Notes: generated by a model from the letters alone, not told the origin. A stretch of 64,000 bases of DNA from JBBROS01 sp963752225 (GCA_963752225.1 CAVVXS010000007.1:1798001-1862000), one strand, 5' to 3'. Positions 54,064 to 63,355 are shown, numbered from the stretch's first letter. Made by a program: numbers and translations.

Positions 54064-55305
54064 TCACGGGCCAGCCAAAGTGGCGCGGATGCGCCATTGC
54101 AGGTATTCGCGGAACAAAGCGGCCCGGGCGGCCGGGGTCAGCTTGGCGGTGTCACGACCGGCCCGGTTGAGGAACGCGTCGAACTCGCGCTTGATCTGCG
54201 CCGGCGTCGGCTCGGGGGCCGGCTCGGGCGTGACCTCTGGGGTGATCGCTGACGTGATCTCCGTGGCAGGCTCTGGTGCCGGCTCCGGCGTTCGCCCCGG
54301 CAGAGGCTCGGGCACCGGTGCGGGTGCCAGTTCAGCAGCCGATCCGGGCGTCGGTCCGGGCGCGGCAAGGTCGGGGGTCGGCAGCGTCGCCGCGTCCAAC
54401 GCCGGCGCGGGCGGCTCGGTGGACGTGCCGGCCGGGGCTGGCATCGGCAGGTCCGGGCGGGGCTGCTCGGCCGCGACGCGGCCCATTGGCGGCGGAAGGA
54501 CCGGGGCGGCGGCTGATCGCGACGGCGCCGGCTCGGGCCACACCATCCAGCCCAGGATCACCGCGGCCGTCATCGCGGCGACCAGCATCAGGAGGCCGGG
54601 CGGCGGCGGCGGCGGGCGCTTGGGCGGCGGCGCGAGCGGCACGTCAGGCAGCGGCGGGCGGTCGGCCCGGATCGGGGGGAAGCGGCGCCGGCCGGTTCTG
54701 GCCGCAGCGTCGGCGTCGCCGCCTTCCGGCAGCAATGCCATCCAGGTCAGCCGGGCAACGCCCACCTCCTCGGCTGCGCCGCCCCTCGGCATCATCAGCA
54801 CCAGAGTCCGCCGCGCATTGCGCAGCACGTCGAGCCCGGGCGCCGAAAGCTTGGCCAGCAGCGGCGCCTCGCCTGCCAGCATCAGGATCATTCCCGGATG
54901 CTCCGGCCCGCCGAGCCCGGGCACGCGGGACAGCGCCGACAGCGCATAAGGGCTCAGCGTATGCGCCTGGTGGACCATGACGACCGCGGACTGGTCGTCG
55001 TAGGCCTGCTCGGCGAGCATGCCGAGGAACGGACCGTCGGTGCCCTCGTCCGCCGGCATGCCGATCTGCTGCAGCATCCGCTTCATCGATAGGGGCCGCG
55101 ACGTCGGGTTGCCGATCCGGGTTTGCCGCCCCGGCAGGCCGGACAGCACCGCGTCGGCGAGCCGCACCTTGCCCGAGCCCGGCGGCCCAACCAGCACGAC
55201 GGCGCGGCCACCGGAGGCGATGAATTGCTCGATCCGTGACTCCAGCCAGACCAGGCCCGTGCTCAACGGGCGCGCCGATCGGTCCGTTGCGAGGGGGTGC
55301 TGCAC
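54064..55305 (-). CDS. Degenerate ExeA-like P-loop membrane protein with proline-rich periplasmic region
   Basis: 413 aa. Residues 1-190 resemble the ATPase domain of ExeA/GspA-like proteins, but Walker A is GPPGSGKV (40-47, Val47 instead of Ser/Thr) and the Walker B acidic pair is His112-Gln113 (VMVHQAH), so hydrolysis is doubtful. A Pro-rich stretch, one membrane span (about 235-255), then about 130 residues of Pro/Ala/Glu-rich linker and a C-terminal helical segment follow. GTG 55305 lies three bases after the lipoprotein stop; the two are surely one operon. Function unknown; envelope-associated. Confidence 0.75.
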   Translation of the reverse strand: MQHPLATDRSARPLSTGLVWLESRIEQFIASGGRAVVLVGPPGSGKVRLADAVLSGLPGRQTRIGNPTSRPLSMKRMLQQIGMPADEGTDGPFLGMLAEQAYDDQSAVVMVHQAHTLSPYALSALSRVPGLGGPEHPGMILMLAGEAPLLAKLSAPGLDVLRNARRTLVLMMPRGGAAEEVGVARLTWMALLPEGGDADAAARTGRRRFPPIRADRPPLPDVPLAPPPKRPPPPPPGLLMLVAAMTAAVILGWMVWPEPAPSRSAAAPVLPPPMGRVAAEQPRPDLPMPAPAGTSTEPPAPALDAATLPTPDLAAPGPTPGSAAELAPAPVPEPLPGRTPEPAPEPATEITSAITPEVTPEPAPEPTPAQIKREFDAFLNRAGRDTAKLTPAARAALFREYLQWRIRATLAGP

Positions 55306-55308
55306 CGC

Positions 55309-55626
55309 CTACTTCGAGGCTTGCTTGCAGCGCGGCACCGGCTCCGGGTCGGCCACCACCGTGTTGGCCGGCACGGCTGGCCCGATCTCGGCCTCGAACT
55401 GGCGGAACAGCGCCTCCTTGCGGGCCGCGGACAGATCAACCCGGGCCGCCGTGCAGTTCGGGTCGGCGCGCTTGGCCTTGGCCACCTTGGGCGGCTTGGC
55501 CGGCGGCGGCTCGGCAGGACGCGCGGCGGTCGCGGCTTGCGGGGCGGGTTGCGGCGCACATGCGGCGAAGCATAACGCGACCCCGAGCAGCAGGGGGAGG
55601 GAGAGATCGCTGGGCCGCGTGCGCAT
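55309..55626 (-). CDS. Small Pro/Ala-rich lipoprotein
   Basis: 105 aa. ATG 55626 gives a lipoprotein signal (LLLGVALCFAAC) with the lipobox Cys near residue 23. The mature part is Pro/Ala/Lys-rich and then helical with two cysteines (DPNC and PRCKQ). Recognised only as a generic lipoprotein. Three bases upstream of the degenerate P-loop protein gene, suggesting a shared envelope complex. Confidence 0.7.
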   Translation of the reverse strand: MRTRPSDLSLPLLLGVALCFAACAPQPAPQAATAARPAEPPPAKPPKVAKAKRADPNCTAARVDLSAARKEALFRQFEAEIGPAVPANTVVADPEPVPRCKQASK

Positions 55627-55765
55627 GGATTTCCGATTCGTCGGCAACCGGTTCTCGTTGCCCTATGCTAGCAGCAGCACCTGGCCCGGCAGCAGAAAGA
55701 TTGGTCAAATTCAGTCGCTCCGATGGTCATATTTGGTTAGTCCGGCCCCGCCCGGACGAGGCCGT

Positions 55766-57124
55766 TCAGAACCGGAACGCCGCCGCCGGGTGGCTGCGCG
55801 GCAGCCGGTCGGCGCCGGACAGCTTGTGACGGAGCGTGCCGGCGGCATAGGCCTCCTTGAACGCCCCCCGGCGCTGCAGCACCGGCACGACCAGGTCGAC
55901 GAAATCGGCGAAACACTCCGGCGTCACGGTGCGCGACAGGATGAAGCCGTCCACGTCCGCCTCCTCCACCCAGGCCAGCAGCGCGTCGGCGACCTGCTCG
56001 GCGTCGCCGACGATCGGCGTCTGGCGGCTGCCGAGCACCATCCGCTCCAGCAGCAGCCGCTTGGTCATGCCGCCCCGTGCCGCGGCTTGCAGGTTGCTGA
56101 CGATGGCCCCCGCCTGCACGGCGCCGGACGGCGCCGCCTCGATCGGCTGGTCCATGGCATAGGTGTCGAGATCGATCCCCATGCTGGCCGAGGCGTGCAC
56201 CAAGGCCGCTTCGGGGGAGGCGTAGCGGCGGTAGTCGGCCAGCTTGGCTTCGGCTAGGGAAGCGGTCTCGGCCACCACGACGCTCGCGCCGACGAACAGC
56301 TTGACGTCGTTGGGCGCCCGCCCGGCGGCCACGGCGGCCGCACGGATCGCGTCCACATGCGCCCGGACCTGCGGCTTCGGACCGCCGTTAAGGAACACGC
56401 ACTCGGCATGCAGCCCGGCGAAGCGGCGCCCGCGCTCGCTGCTGCCAGCCTGGTACAGCACCGGGGTGCGCTGCGGCGAAGGCTCGGCGAGGTGCACGCC
56501 CTCCATCCGGACATGCGGCCCGGCGTGGCTGACGACGCGCACGCGCGCCGGGTCGGCGTACAGGCCGGCGGCGCGGTCGGCCCGGACGGCGTCGTCGGCC
56601 CAGCTGCCTTCCCAGAGCTTGTAGACCGCCTGCATGTAGTCGTCGGCGACGTCGTAGCGGTCGTCGTGCGCGACCTGGGTCGCCAACCCCATCGCCCGGG
56701 CGGCGCTGTCGAGGTAGCCGGTGACGACGTTCCAGCCGATCCGCCCGCGCGTCAGATGGTCTAGCGTCGACATGCGCCGGGCGAACAGGTACGCGGGCTC
56801 GTAGCTGAGGTTGGCGGTGACGCCGAAGCCGAGATGGGTCGTGGCGTGCGCCATCGCCGGCACGAGCAACAGCGGGTCGTTGACCGGGATCTGCACCGCG
56901 TGCCGGACCGCCGGGGCGGGCGAGCCGCCGAACACGTCGTAGACGCCCAGCACGTCGGCCAGGAACAATCCGTCGAACAGGCCACGCTCGAGCAGCCGGG
57001 CGAGACCCACCCAATGGTCGAGCGAACAGTAATCTGCGGCCCGGTCACGCGGATGCGTCCACAGGCCCTGCTGAATGTGGCCGACACAGTTCATGTCGAA
57101 GGCGTTGAGGCGGATCTGCTTCAC
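55766..57124 (-). CDS. FMN-dependent monooxygenase, NtaA/SnaA/DszA family
   Basis: 452 aa luciferase-like flavin monooxygenase using FMNH2 from a partner reductase. Typical segments: N-terminal LNAFDMNCVGHIQQGLW, LADVLGVYDVF, then TLDHLTRGRIGWNVVT and YQAGSSERGRRFA. GTG 57124 has AGGAAG nine bases upstream. The neighbouring upstream gene is a TetA-like exporter on the same strand, 147 bases away. Substrates in the family include nitrilotriacetate and sulfur heterocycles; not decidable here. Confidence 0.92.
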   Translation of the reverse strand: MKQIRLNAFDMNCVGHIQQGLWTHPRDRAADYCSLDHWVGLARLLERGLFDGLFLADVLGVYDVFGGSPAPAVRHAVQIPVNDPLLLVPAMAHATTHLGFGVTANLSYEPAYLFARRMSTLDHLTRGRIGWNVVTGYLDSAARAMGLATQVAHDDRYDVADDYMQAVYKLWEGSWADDAVRADRAAGLYADPARVRVVSHAGPHVRMEGVHLAEPSPQRTPVLYQAGSSERGRRFAGLHAECVFLNGGPKPQVRAHVDAIRAAAVAAGRAPNDVKLFVGASVVVAETASLAEAKLADYRRYASPEAALVHASASMGIDLDTYAMDQPIEAAPSGAVQAGAIVSNLQAAARGGMTKRLLLERMVLGSRQTPIVGDAEQVADALLAWVEEADVDGFILSRTVTPECFADFVDLVVPVLQRRGAFKEAYAAGTLRHKLSGADRLPRSHPAAAFRF

Positions 57125-57271
57125 GGGCGGCGGCTTCCTGGCTGGCGGGCCCGGGCAGCAGAGCACGATCCGGCGTTTGCCGCTGCCCCGGATGCCGCTG
57201 CCCCGGAGCGCCCGCGCCCCGGCACCGGCGCTGCCCTCCACCCGCCGGGTGCGTGCCCGGACCGCCTCGGC

Positions 57272-58543
57272 TCAGTCTGCTTCGGCGGGGACGGGTGCGG
57301 CCGTCCGCAGGCCCAGCACGGACCAGAACGCCGCCGCGTAGGCCAGCGCCGCCATGAAGAACGGGGCGCCGGGCAGGCTGATGGCGGCGTCGGGAGCGGC
57401 GAACACGCCGAACACCCAGCCGGCCAGCAGCGGCGCGCCGATCGTGGTCAAGCCCTGGAAAGACGATAAAGCGCCTTGCACCTGGCCCTGGCGGCTGGGG
57501 CCGGCCCGCGCCGACACCATCGCCTGCACCGCCGGTCCGCTGATGGCCGACGCCGATTGCAGGGCGATGCCGGCGAACAGGATCCACGGCCGGTTCGCAA
57601 GCCCGAACAGCAGGTAGGCCAGGCCGGCCAAGGCGTACCCGGTCAGCGCCGCACGCCGCTCGCCCAGCCGCGGCACCACCCGGCGCACCAGGAAACCCTG
57701 CACAATGGCCGAGCCGACCCCGACCGTCGCCAGCGCCAAGCCGTTCTCGCGCGTGCCCCAGCCCAGCCGCATGTCGTTGGCGAGAACGAAGCTGCTTTGC
57801 AGCGCGCCCAGCGCGAACCAGGTGCAGCACCAGGCGATCACCAGGCGCAGGTAGGACGGGTCGTGCAGCACGACGCGGAGGTTGCCGAGCGGGTTGGCGG
57901 CGGCCCATCGCACCGGCCGGCGGTTCTCCGGCTGCAAGGTTTCCCGCACTGCGATCGCGCCGTAGATCAGGTTCAGCCCGGCCAGCGCGCCCGCCACCAG
58001 GAACGGCACGCGCACCCCATAGGTGCCGAGGAAGCCGCCGAGCGCCGGGCCGACCACGAAGCCCAGCCCGAACATGGCGCCGACCAGGCCGAACCGTTGC
58101 GCCCGCTGCTCCGGGGTCGAGACGTCGGCGATCGACGCAGTCGCGGCGGCGAAGTTGGCCGCGGTGCCGCCCGCCACCAGCCGGCCGACAAACAGCCAGG
58201 CCAGCGTCGGTGCCCAGGCCAGCATGGCATTGTTGACGCAGATCCCCGCCAGCGAGATCAGCAGCACCGGCTTGCGCCCGAACCGGTCGCTGAGCGCGCC
58301 CAGCATCGGCGCGCAGAGGAACTGCATTGCTGAGAACGCGGCCAGCAGCGTGCCCATCCAGAACGACGCCGCCGACTGCCCCTGCCCCGACAGCTGCATC
58401 ACCAAGGTGGGCACGACCGGCACGATGATGCCGAACGCCAGCGCATCGATGGCGATGGTCGCCAACACGAAGCCGATCGGGCTGGAACGGGCAATGGGCA
58501 CGGGAGGTCCGGCGTTGTGACGGGCGGCTATACACTGGCGCAC
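57272..58543 (-). CDS. MFS transporter, TetA/multidrug-resistance type
   Basis: 423 aa, 12 predicted membrane helices. The loop 2-3 motif LGALSDRFGRKPVLL and the motif C-like segment GLGFVVGPALGGFLG mark the drug:H+ antiporter-1 group of TetA. GTG 58543 is the only in-frame start that keeps a leader; GTG 58501 is possible but neither has a good ribosome site. Upstream of the flavin monooxygenase on the same strand. Confidence 0.9.
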   Translation of the reverse strand: MRQCIAARHNAGPPVPIARSSPIGFVLATIAIDALAFGIIVPVVPTLVMQLSGQGQSAASFWMGTLLAAFSAMQFLCAPMLGALSDRFGRKPVLLISLAGICVNNAMLAWAPTLAWLFVGRLVAGGTAANFAAATASIADVSTPEQRAQRFGLVGAMFGLGFVVGPALGGFLGTYGVRVPFLVAGALAGLNLIYGAIAVRETLQPENRRPVRWAAANPLGNLRVVLHDPSYLRLVIAWCCTWFALGALQSSFVLANDMRLGWGTRENGLALATVGVGSAIVQGFLVRRVVPRLGERRAALTGYALAGLAYLLFGLANRPWILFAGIALQSASAISGPAVQAMVSARAGPSRQGQVQGALSSFQGLTTIGAPLLAGWVFGVFAAPDAAISLPGAPFFMAALAYAAAFWSVLGLRTAAPVPAEAD

Positions 58544-58620
58544 GCAAGAAGCGCGAATGACGGTTCGTCTGGTCCTTCACGAAGCTGATGTCCTAACGTA
58601 CCAGAATCGGAAACAAGGAC

Positions 58621-58629
58621 GGGGGGGGG
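58621..58629 (+). repeat. G9 homopolymer upstream of a lipoprotein gene
   Basis: Nine consecutive G residues end 11 bases before the lipoprotein ATG at 58641 and run into its ribosome site GGGAG. Such tracts can slip during replication; whether this one varies is unknown. Confidence 0.5.
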
Positions 58630-58640
58630 AGACCTGCGAC

Positions 58641-59264
58641 ATGGCCCGCAGCAGAAGTGTTCTTATCGCGGCCGCCGTCAGCAGCGTCGCCGCATGCGCA
58701 TCCGAACCACCCTCGACCCGGATGCCGGCAGCCGGCGAAGGCATTGCGTTCCGGTGCCCGGCACCAGGCACCCAGGCCACATTCAACAATGCGAGCCGCC
58801 CCGTCGTGTTCAACGGCGCGGACGCGACCGATCCATTCATCTGCGTGGCCACTGCGCCGAACGGGATCCGGGTCCGGCGCTACGCCGGCCTCGTCCCACC
58901 GATCCCTGGACAGGAGCGGCCGGTTCGCGACGGACTTGTCGACCTGTTCCCGCTCGTGCCCGGCAAGAGCGTTCGGTTCAGCTACCTTAAGGGCTACTCG
59001 AACGACCCTACGAAGCGCGACTACTACAACGAAACCTGGACCGTTGGGCCGCCAGCCACCCTGCAGATTGGCGGCCGGCCGATCAAAGTCGCGATCGTCA
59101 CGCAGGATGTCGACAACATGCAGACGTACGGGAGCAGCGCCTGGCGCTCTCGATGGTTCTACGCAGTCGACAGCGGCGTCTGGGTGCGGCACGAGCCCGA
59201 AGTGGTGCGCGGCCAGGTGTTCGGGCTGCAACAGTTCACAGCGACCAATCTGTCCGCCCCATAG
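58641..59264 (+). CDS. Hypothetical lipoprotein
   Basis: 207 aa. ATG 58641 has GGGAG upstream and yields a signal peptide with lipobox SSVAAC, so a lipid-anchored envelope protein is expected. The mature domain contains two cysteines (FRCPAP and FICVAT) that could form a disulfide and a beta-rich C-terminal half with no recognised family. An upstream in-frame ATG at 58557 would destroy the signal peptide. Divergent from the TetA-like gene; chromate transporter genes follow after 55 bases. Confidence 0.7.
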   Translation: MARSRSVLIAAAVSSVAACASEPPSTRMPAAGEGIAFRCPAPGTQATFNNASRPVVFNGADATDPFICVATAPNGIRVRRYAGLVPPIPGQERPVRDGLVDLFPLVPGKSVRFSYLKGYSNDPTKRDYYNETWTVGPPATLQIGGRPIKVAIVTQDVDNMQTYGSSAWRSRWFYAVDSGVWVRHEPEVVRGQVFGLQQFTATNLSAP

Positions 59265-59319
59265 CTTCGTGGGCCGACCGCTCGCGACGGTTTGACAATC
59301 CCGACCCCAGCCGGACACC

Positions 59320-59877
59320 GTGCACTTGATGCCGGCCGAGTTGAAGACCCCGACCCTCCTGGACTACGCGGCACTGATCGCCCGCGTTGGCCTGACCAGC
59401 TTCGGCGGCGGCCTCAGCGCCTGGATGCTGCGCCTCGTGGTGCACGAGAAGGGCTGGGTGACGGAGAGCGAATTCCTGAGCGGCCTTGCTGTGTGCCAGG
59501 TGTTCCCGGGCATCAACGTGCTGAATCTGGCGATCTGGCTCGGCTTCCGCTTGCATGGCGGCCGCGGCGCGATCGTCGGCGCGCTGGCGATGACGGTGCC
59601 GCCGGGGCTGGTGATGATCGGGCTGGTCGCGCTGACCACCGGGCTCGCGCAGAATGTGCCGGTGCGTACCGCGCTGGATGGCGTCGCGGCGGCGGCGGTG
59701 GGGCTCGGCGCGGCGATGGGCCTGCGCGCCGCCCGGCGCTGCCTGCGCCCGGCGCCGGCGGTGATCATGGCGGCGGTGTTTGTCGGCGTCGGCGTGCTGC
59801 GCCTGCCGCTGCTGGCGGTGATGGCCGCGACCGTGCCGCTGAGCGTCGCCTATGCCTGGCGCGAGACGGGGGCGTGA
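59320..59877 (+). CDS. Chromate transporter, first half (ChrA N-type)
   Basis: 185 aa membrane protein of the CHR family; short members occur as paired halves that together equal one long ChrA. The conserved region ARVGLTSFGGGLSAWML followed by LAVCQVFPGINVLNLAIW is intact. GTG 59320 or ATG 59329 may be the start. The stop overlaps the second half (GTGA). May export chromate or another oxyanion. Confidence 0.9.
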   Translation: MHLMPAELKTPTLLDYAALIARVGLTSFGGGLSAWMLRLVVHEKGWVTESEFLSGLAVCQVFPGINVLNLAIWLGFRLHGGRGAIVGALAMTVPPGLVMIGLVALTTGLAQNVPVRTALDGVAAAAVGLGAAMGLRAARRCLRPAPAVIMAAVFVGVGVLRLPLLAVMAATVPLSVAYAWRETGA

Positions 59878-60410
59878 CCGCTCGGCTTGGGCCGCTGCTG
59901 GCGCTGGCCGCGGTGTTCGCGCCGCTGTCGTTCGCGACAGTCGGCGGCGGCCAGAGCGTGGTGTCGGAGATCCACCGGCAGGCGGTGATCCAGCAGCACT
60001 GGATGGACGAGGAAGCGTTCGTCACCCTGTTCGCCCTGTCGCGGCTGGCGCCGGGCCCGGGCTCGCTGCTGGTGACGCTGATCGGCTGGGTGGTGGACGG
60101 CTGGCTGGGCGCGGCCGTGGCGTCGGTGGCGATCTTCGTGCCGTCGTCGCTGCTGCTTTACGGGCTGGCGCGGCTGTGGGCCCGGCATCGCGGCGCCCGC
60201 TGGCAGCGGGCGATCGAAGGCGGCCTGGCGCCGGTCGCGGCCGGGCTGATCCTGGCGGCGTCGTTGACCTTGGTGCAGGCCTCGCGCGGGGGCCTCTACG
60301 CCTGGGCGGTGGCGGCGCTGTCCACCGTGGTGCTCACCGCGACGCGGGTGTCGCCGTTCCTCCTGCTCGGCGCCGGGGCGGCGGCGTTCCTGGCGCTCGG
60401 CGTGCGCTGA
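59874..60410 (+). CDS. Chromate transporter, second half (ChrA C-type)
   Basis: 178 aa. Family marks FATVGGGQSVVSEIHRQAV and LSRLAPGPGSLLVTLIGW, then several hydrophobic helices. Translationally coupled to the first half, implying a heterodimeric transporter. Convergent with the histidine kinase gene, seven bases apart. Confidence 0.9.
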   Translation: MTARLGPLLALAAVFAPLSFATVGGGQSVVSEIHRQAVIQQHWMDEEAFVTLFALSRLAPGPGSLLVTLIGWVVDGWLGAAVASVAIFVPSSLLLYGLARLWARHRGARWQRAIEGGLAPVAAGLILAASLTLVQASRGGLYAWAVAALSTVVLTATRVSPFLLLGAGAAAFLALGVR

Positions 60411-60417
60411 GGCGCCG

Positions 60418-61698
60418 CTACGCGGTGACCGATTCCGGCAGGGCCGGGGCGATGACGCGCGACGCGGGATCCGGCGCCGCCCGCGGCAGGAACAGCCGCA
60501 CGGTGGTGCCGGCGCCGGGCGTGCTGTCGACGCGGACGTGGCCGTCGGATTGCTTGATGAAGCCGAACACCTGCGACAAGCCGAGGCCCGAGCCCTGGCC
60601 GCTTTCCTTGGTGGTGAAGAAGGGCTCGAACACCCGGGCGAGCACGTCGCCGGACATGCCAGCCCCGTTGTCGTGCACCGCGATCAGCACGAACTGCCCC
60701 GGCGCCAGCTCGTCCGGTCCGAGCGACTGGCCAGCCGGTATGTCGACGTTCGAGGTCTCGATGGTGATCGTGCCGCCCTCGTCCATCGCGTCGCATGCAT
60801 TGGCGGCGAGGTTGAGCAGCGCCGTCTCGAGCTGCCGCCCATCCGCCACCGCCTGCCACAGCGCCGGCGCGAGCACGGTTTCCAGCCGCCGGCCGTCGCC
60901 GATCGAGTGGCGCAGCGCGGCGCCCATGTCGGTGACGACTTGGTTGATGTCGATCGGGCCGGGCTGCAGCCGCTGCTTGCGCGCAAAGGCCAGCAGCTGC
61001 TCCACCAGGACGGTGGCGCGCCGCGCAGCGGCCCGGGCGGCGCCGATGTGGCGCTCCATCCGGCCGGTGTCGCCGCGGTGCAGACTGCGCTCGGTCAGGT
61101 CGATGTTGCCGATGATGGCCGTCAGCAGGTTGTTGAAGTCGTGCGCGAGCCCGCTCGTCAGCTGGCCCACCGCCTCCATCCGCTGCGCCTGCCGCAGCCG
61201 CTCCTCGGCCCGGCGCCGGTCGGTGATGTCGGTGTAGAGCGTCACGAAGCCGCCGCCCGGCAGCGCATTGCGGCGCAGCTCCAGCACCTGGCCGTTCGGC
61301 CGCACCCGCTCGATCGTGCCGACATTGAAGCCGGAACGGAACAGGGCGGTGCGGCGCGCAACCTCGTTCTCGACGTCGACGGCGCCGAACTCGCCGCACA
61401 GCGCTTGCGCCCGCAGGATGTGCTCGAGCTCGAGGCCGACGCGCAGCAGCCCGGCCGGCACGCCTGCGATCTCGGCGAAGCGGTCGTTCCAGCGCAGCAA
61501 GCGCATGTCGGCGTCGAGCACCATGATGCCGTCGATCATGCCGCCGAAGATCGCCTCGATCTGGGCCGAGTGGGCCAGGACCTGATCGCTTGCCGCGGCC
61601 AGTGAGCGGGTGTGTGCGCGCCCCTCGAGCACGGCGTGCAGCAGCATGCCCATCAGCGCGACCACGAGGCCGATGACGAGCAGCCCGCCCCCGGTCAT
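60418..61698 (-). CDS. PAS-domain sensor histidine kinase
   Basis: 426 aa. One N-terminal membrane helix (about residues 4-22), a PAS domain (about 45-160, including DGIMVLDADMRLLRWNDRFAE), HisKA with phospho-acceptor His in LAHDFNNLLTAI, and HATPase with NLAANACDAM, HDNGAGM and GSGLGLSQ. The HDFNN form is typical of PAS-type kinases using NtrB-like H boxes. No response regulator adjoins it and there is no periplasmic sensor domain, so signal and partner are unknown. Confidence 0.92.
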   Translation of the reverse strand: MTGGGLLVIGLVVALMGMLLHAVLEGRAHTRSLAAASDQVLAHSAQIEAIFGGMIDGIMVLDADMRLLRWNDRFAEIAGVPAGLLRVGLELEHILRAQALCGEFGAVDVENEVARRTALFRSGFNVGTIERVRPNGQVLELRRNALPGGGFVTLYTDITDRRRAEERLRQAQRMEAVGQLTSGLAHDFNNLLTAIIGNIDLTERSLHRGDTGRMERHIGAARAAARRATVLVEQLLAFARKQRLQPGPIDINQVVTDMGAALRHSIGDGRRLETVLAPALWQAVADGRQLETALLNLAANACDAMDEGGTITIETSNVDIPAGQSLGPDELAPGQFVLIAVHDNGAGMSGDVLARVFEPFFTTKESGQGSGLGLSQVFGFIKQSDGHVRVDSTPGAGTTVRLFLPRAAPDPASRVIAPALPESVTA

Positions 61699-61939
61699 AC
61701 GCCGGGCCGATCGCGAAGGCCCGGCTCAGGCGCTTTGACGCCTACGCTGGCCGATCCGGTCGGTGCCGCAACCCTGCTCATGCCCCCGGCTCATTCACGT
61801 CAACAGCCTACTTCGAATAGCACGCAGCCTGTCCAGCGTTCTGTGGCGATGTGTAATGTTTTGTCCCGGGTGAGGCCGCGGCGCCGCGTGGACGTGGCCG
61901 CCCTGTGCCGCGGGGCGCTTCATCTGCTAACGTCCGCCG

Positions 61940-62413
61940 ATGCCTGCCTCACTGCCTTTTTGGAAAACCACGCCGCTCGACCGCATGACCGACGAGCAAT
62001 GGGAGTCGCTGTGCGACGGCTGCGGCCGCTGCTGCCTGCACAAGCTGCGCGACGAGGACACCGACGAGCTGTCGTTCACCGACGTGTCGTGCCGGCTGCT
62101 GGACACCCAGTCCTGCCGCTGCCGCAAATACGCCAATCGCCGCGACTGGGTGCCGGATTGCGTCAGCCTGACGCCCGCGAGCCTCGGCGCCATCGACTGG
62201 CTGCCGCCGTCCTGCGGCTACCGCCGTGTCGCCGAGGGCAAGGACCTGCTGCCTTGGCATCCGCTGGTGTCCGGCGATCCGGACAGCGTGCACCGGGCCG
62301 GCGTGTCGGTGCGCGGGCGGGTGGTCGACGAACGCCGGGCCGGGTTGTTGGAGCATCATATCGTGGACTGGCCGGGGCGGATGCCGCGGACGCGCAAGAC
62401 CCAATCGAAATAA
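61940..62413 (+). CDS. YcgN family cysteine cluster protein
   Basis: 157 aa UPF0260 protein. N-terminal WESLCDGCGRCCLHKL is the cysteine cluster that gives the family its name; more cysteines follow in DTQSCRCRKY and VPDCVSL. An iron-sulfur or zinc site is assumed for the family; function not established. 241 bases upstream hold no recognised element. Twelve bases before the DapA-family gene. Confidence 0.9.
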   Translation: MPASLPFWKTTPLDRMTDEQWESLCDGCGRCCLHKLRDEDTDELSFTDVSCRLLDTQSCRCRKYANRRDWVPDCVSLTPASLGAIDWLPPSCGYRRVAEGKDLLPWHPLVSGDPDSVHRAGVSVRGRVVDERRAGLLEHHIVDWPGRMPRTRKTQSK

Positions 62414-62425
62414 GGAGACACGCCG

Positions 62426-63346
62426 ATGATGACGAATGCCTTGTATGGCGGAGTGAACGCGGCGGTGCTGACCGCGATGCGGGCGGATCTGTCCGTCGAC
62501 CTCGACCTGATGGCGGCGCATTGCCGCTGGCTGATGGACAATGGCTGCAACGGGCTCGGCGTGCTCGGCACCACGGGCGAAGCCAACAGCCTGGGCCTGC
62601 ATGAACGGTGCGAGCTGATGGAGGGCCTGGTCGAGCGTGGCGTGCCCGGGCGGCTGATGCTGCCGGGCTGCGGCGTGCCGTCGATCACCGACACGGTGGC
62701 GATGGCGCGGCGGGCGGGTGAGCTCGGCTGCCGCGGCGTGCTGGTACTGCCGCCGTTCTTCTACAAGAACCCGAGCGAGGACGGGCTGTTTGCCTACTAC
62801 AGCGAGGTCGCGCAGCGGATCGGCGGCGCGGTGAAGATCTACTTCTACCACTTCCCCGCGCAGTCGGCGGTGCCGGTGACGATCCCGCTGATCGAGCGGC
62901 TGCTGCGTGCGCATCCGGGGGCGTTCGGGGGGATCAAGGACAGCACCGGGGATTGGGCCAACACCAAATCCTATATCGATGCGTTCGCTCGCGACGGGTT
63001 CGAGGTGTATTGCGGCGATGATGGCGCATTGCAGCAGAATTTGCTGGCGGGCGGCGCCGGGTCGATCTCGGCCGCCAGCAACGTCAGCTGCGCGACCAAC
63101 GCGCGGGTTTATGCCAGCCCCGACAGCCCGGCCGGCGCCGAAGCGCAGCGGACCTTGTCGGCGATGCGCTCGGCGGTGACGTCGGCGCCGCTCATTCCGG
63201 GCTTGAAGGCGCTGGTCGCGCGGCACACCGGTCAGGACGGCTGGCTCAACATCCGGCCGCCGCACACGCGGCTTTCGTCCGAGGCGGCCGCCAAGCTGTT
63301 CGCCACCTTCGACGCGATCGGGGTGCCGCTGGCGAAGGCCGCCTGA
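62426..63346 (+). CDS. Dihydrodipicolinate synthase/N-acetylneuraminate lyase family protein
   Basis: 306 aa class I aldolase-type TIM barrel. Carboxylate-binding loop GTTGEANSL, catalytic Tyr in IYFYHFP and Schiff-base Lys in GGIKDSTGD are present. Ancillary residues fit a family paralogue rather than housekeeping DapA, for example 2-keto-3-deoxy acid or hydroxyproline-pathway aldolases; substrate unresolved. ATG 62426 is preceded by AAGGAG. Ends nine bases from the convergent livF. Confidence 0.88.
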   Translation: MMTNALYGGVNAAVLTAMRADLSVDLDLMAAHCRWLMDNGCNGLGVLGTTGEANSLGLHERCELMEGLVERGVPGRLMLPGCGVPSITDTVAMARRAGELGCRGVLVLPPFFYKNPSEDGLFAYYSEVAQRIGGAVKIYFYHFPAQSAVPVTIPLIERLLRAHPGAFGGIKDSTGDWANTKSYIDAFARDGFEVYCGDDGALQQNLLAGGAGSISAASNVSCATNARVYASPDSPAGAEAQRTLSAMRSAVTSAPLIPGLKALVARHTGQDGWLNIRPPHTRLSSEAAAKLFATFDAIGVPLAKAA

Positions 63347-63355
63347 GGGCCGGGA

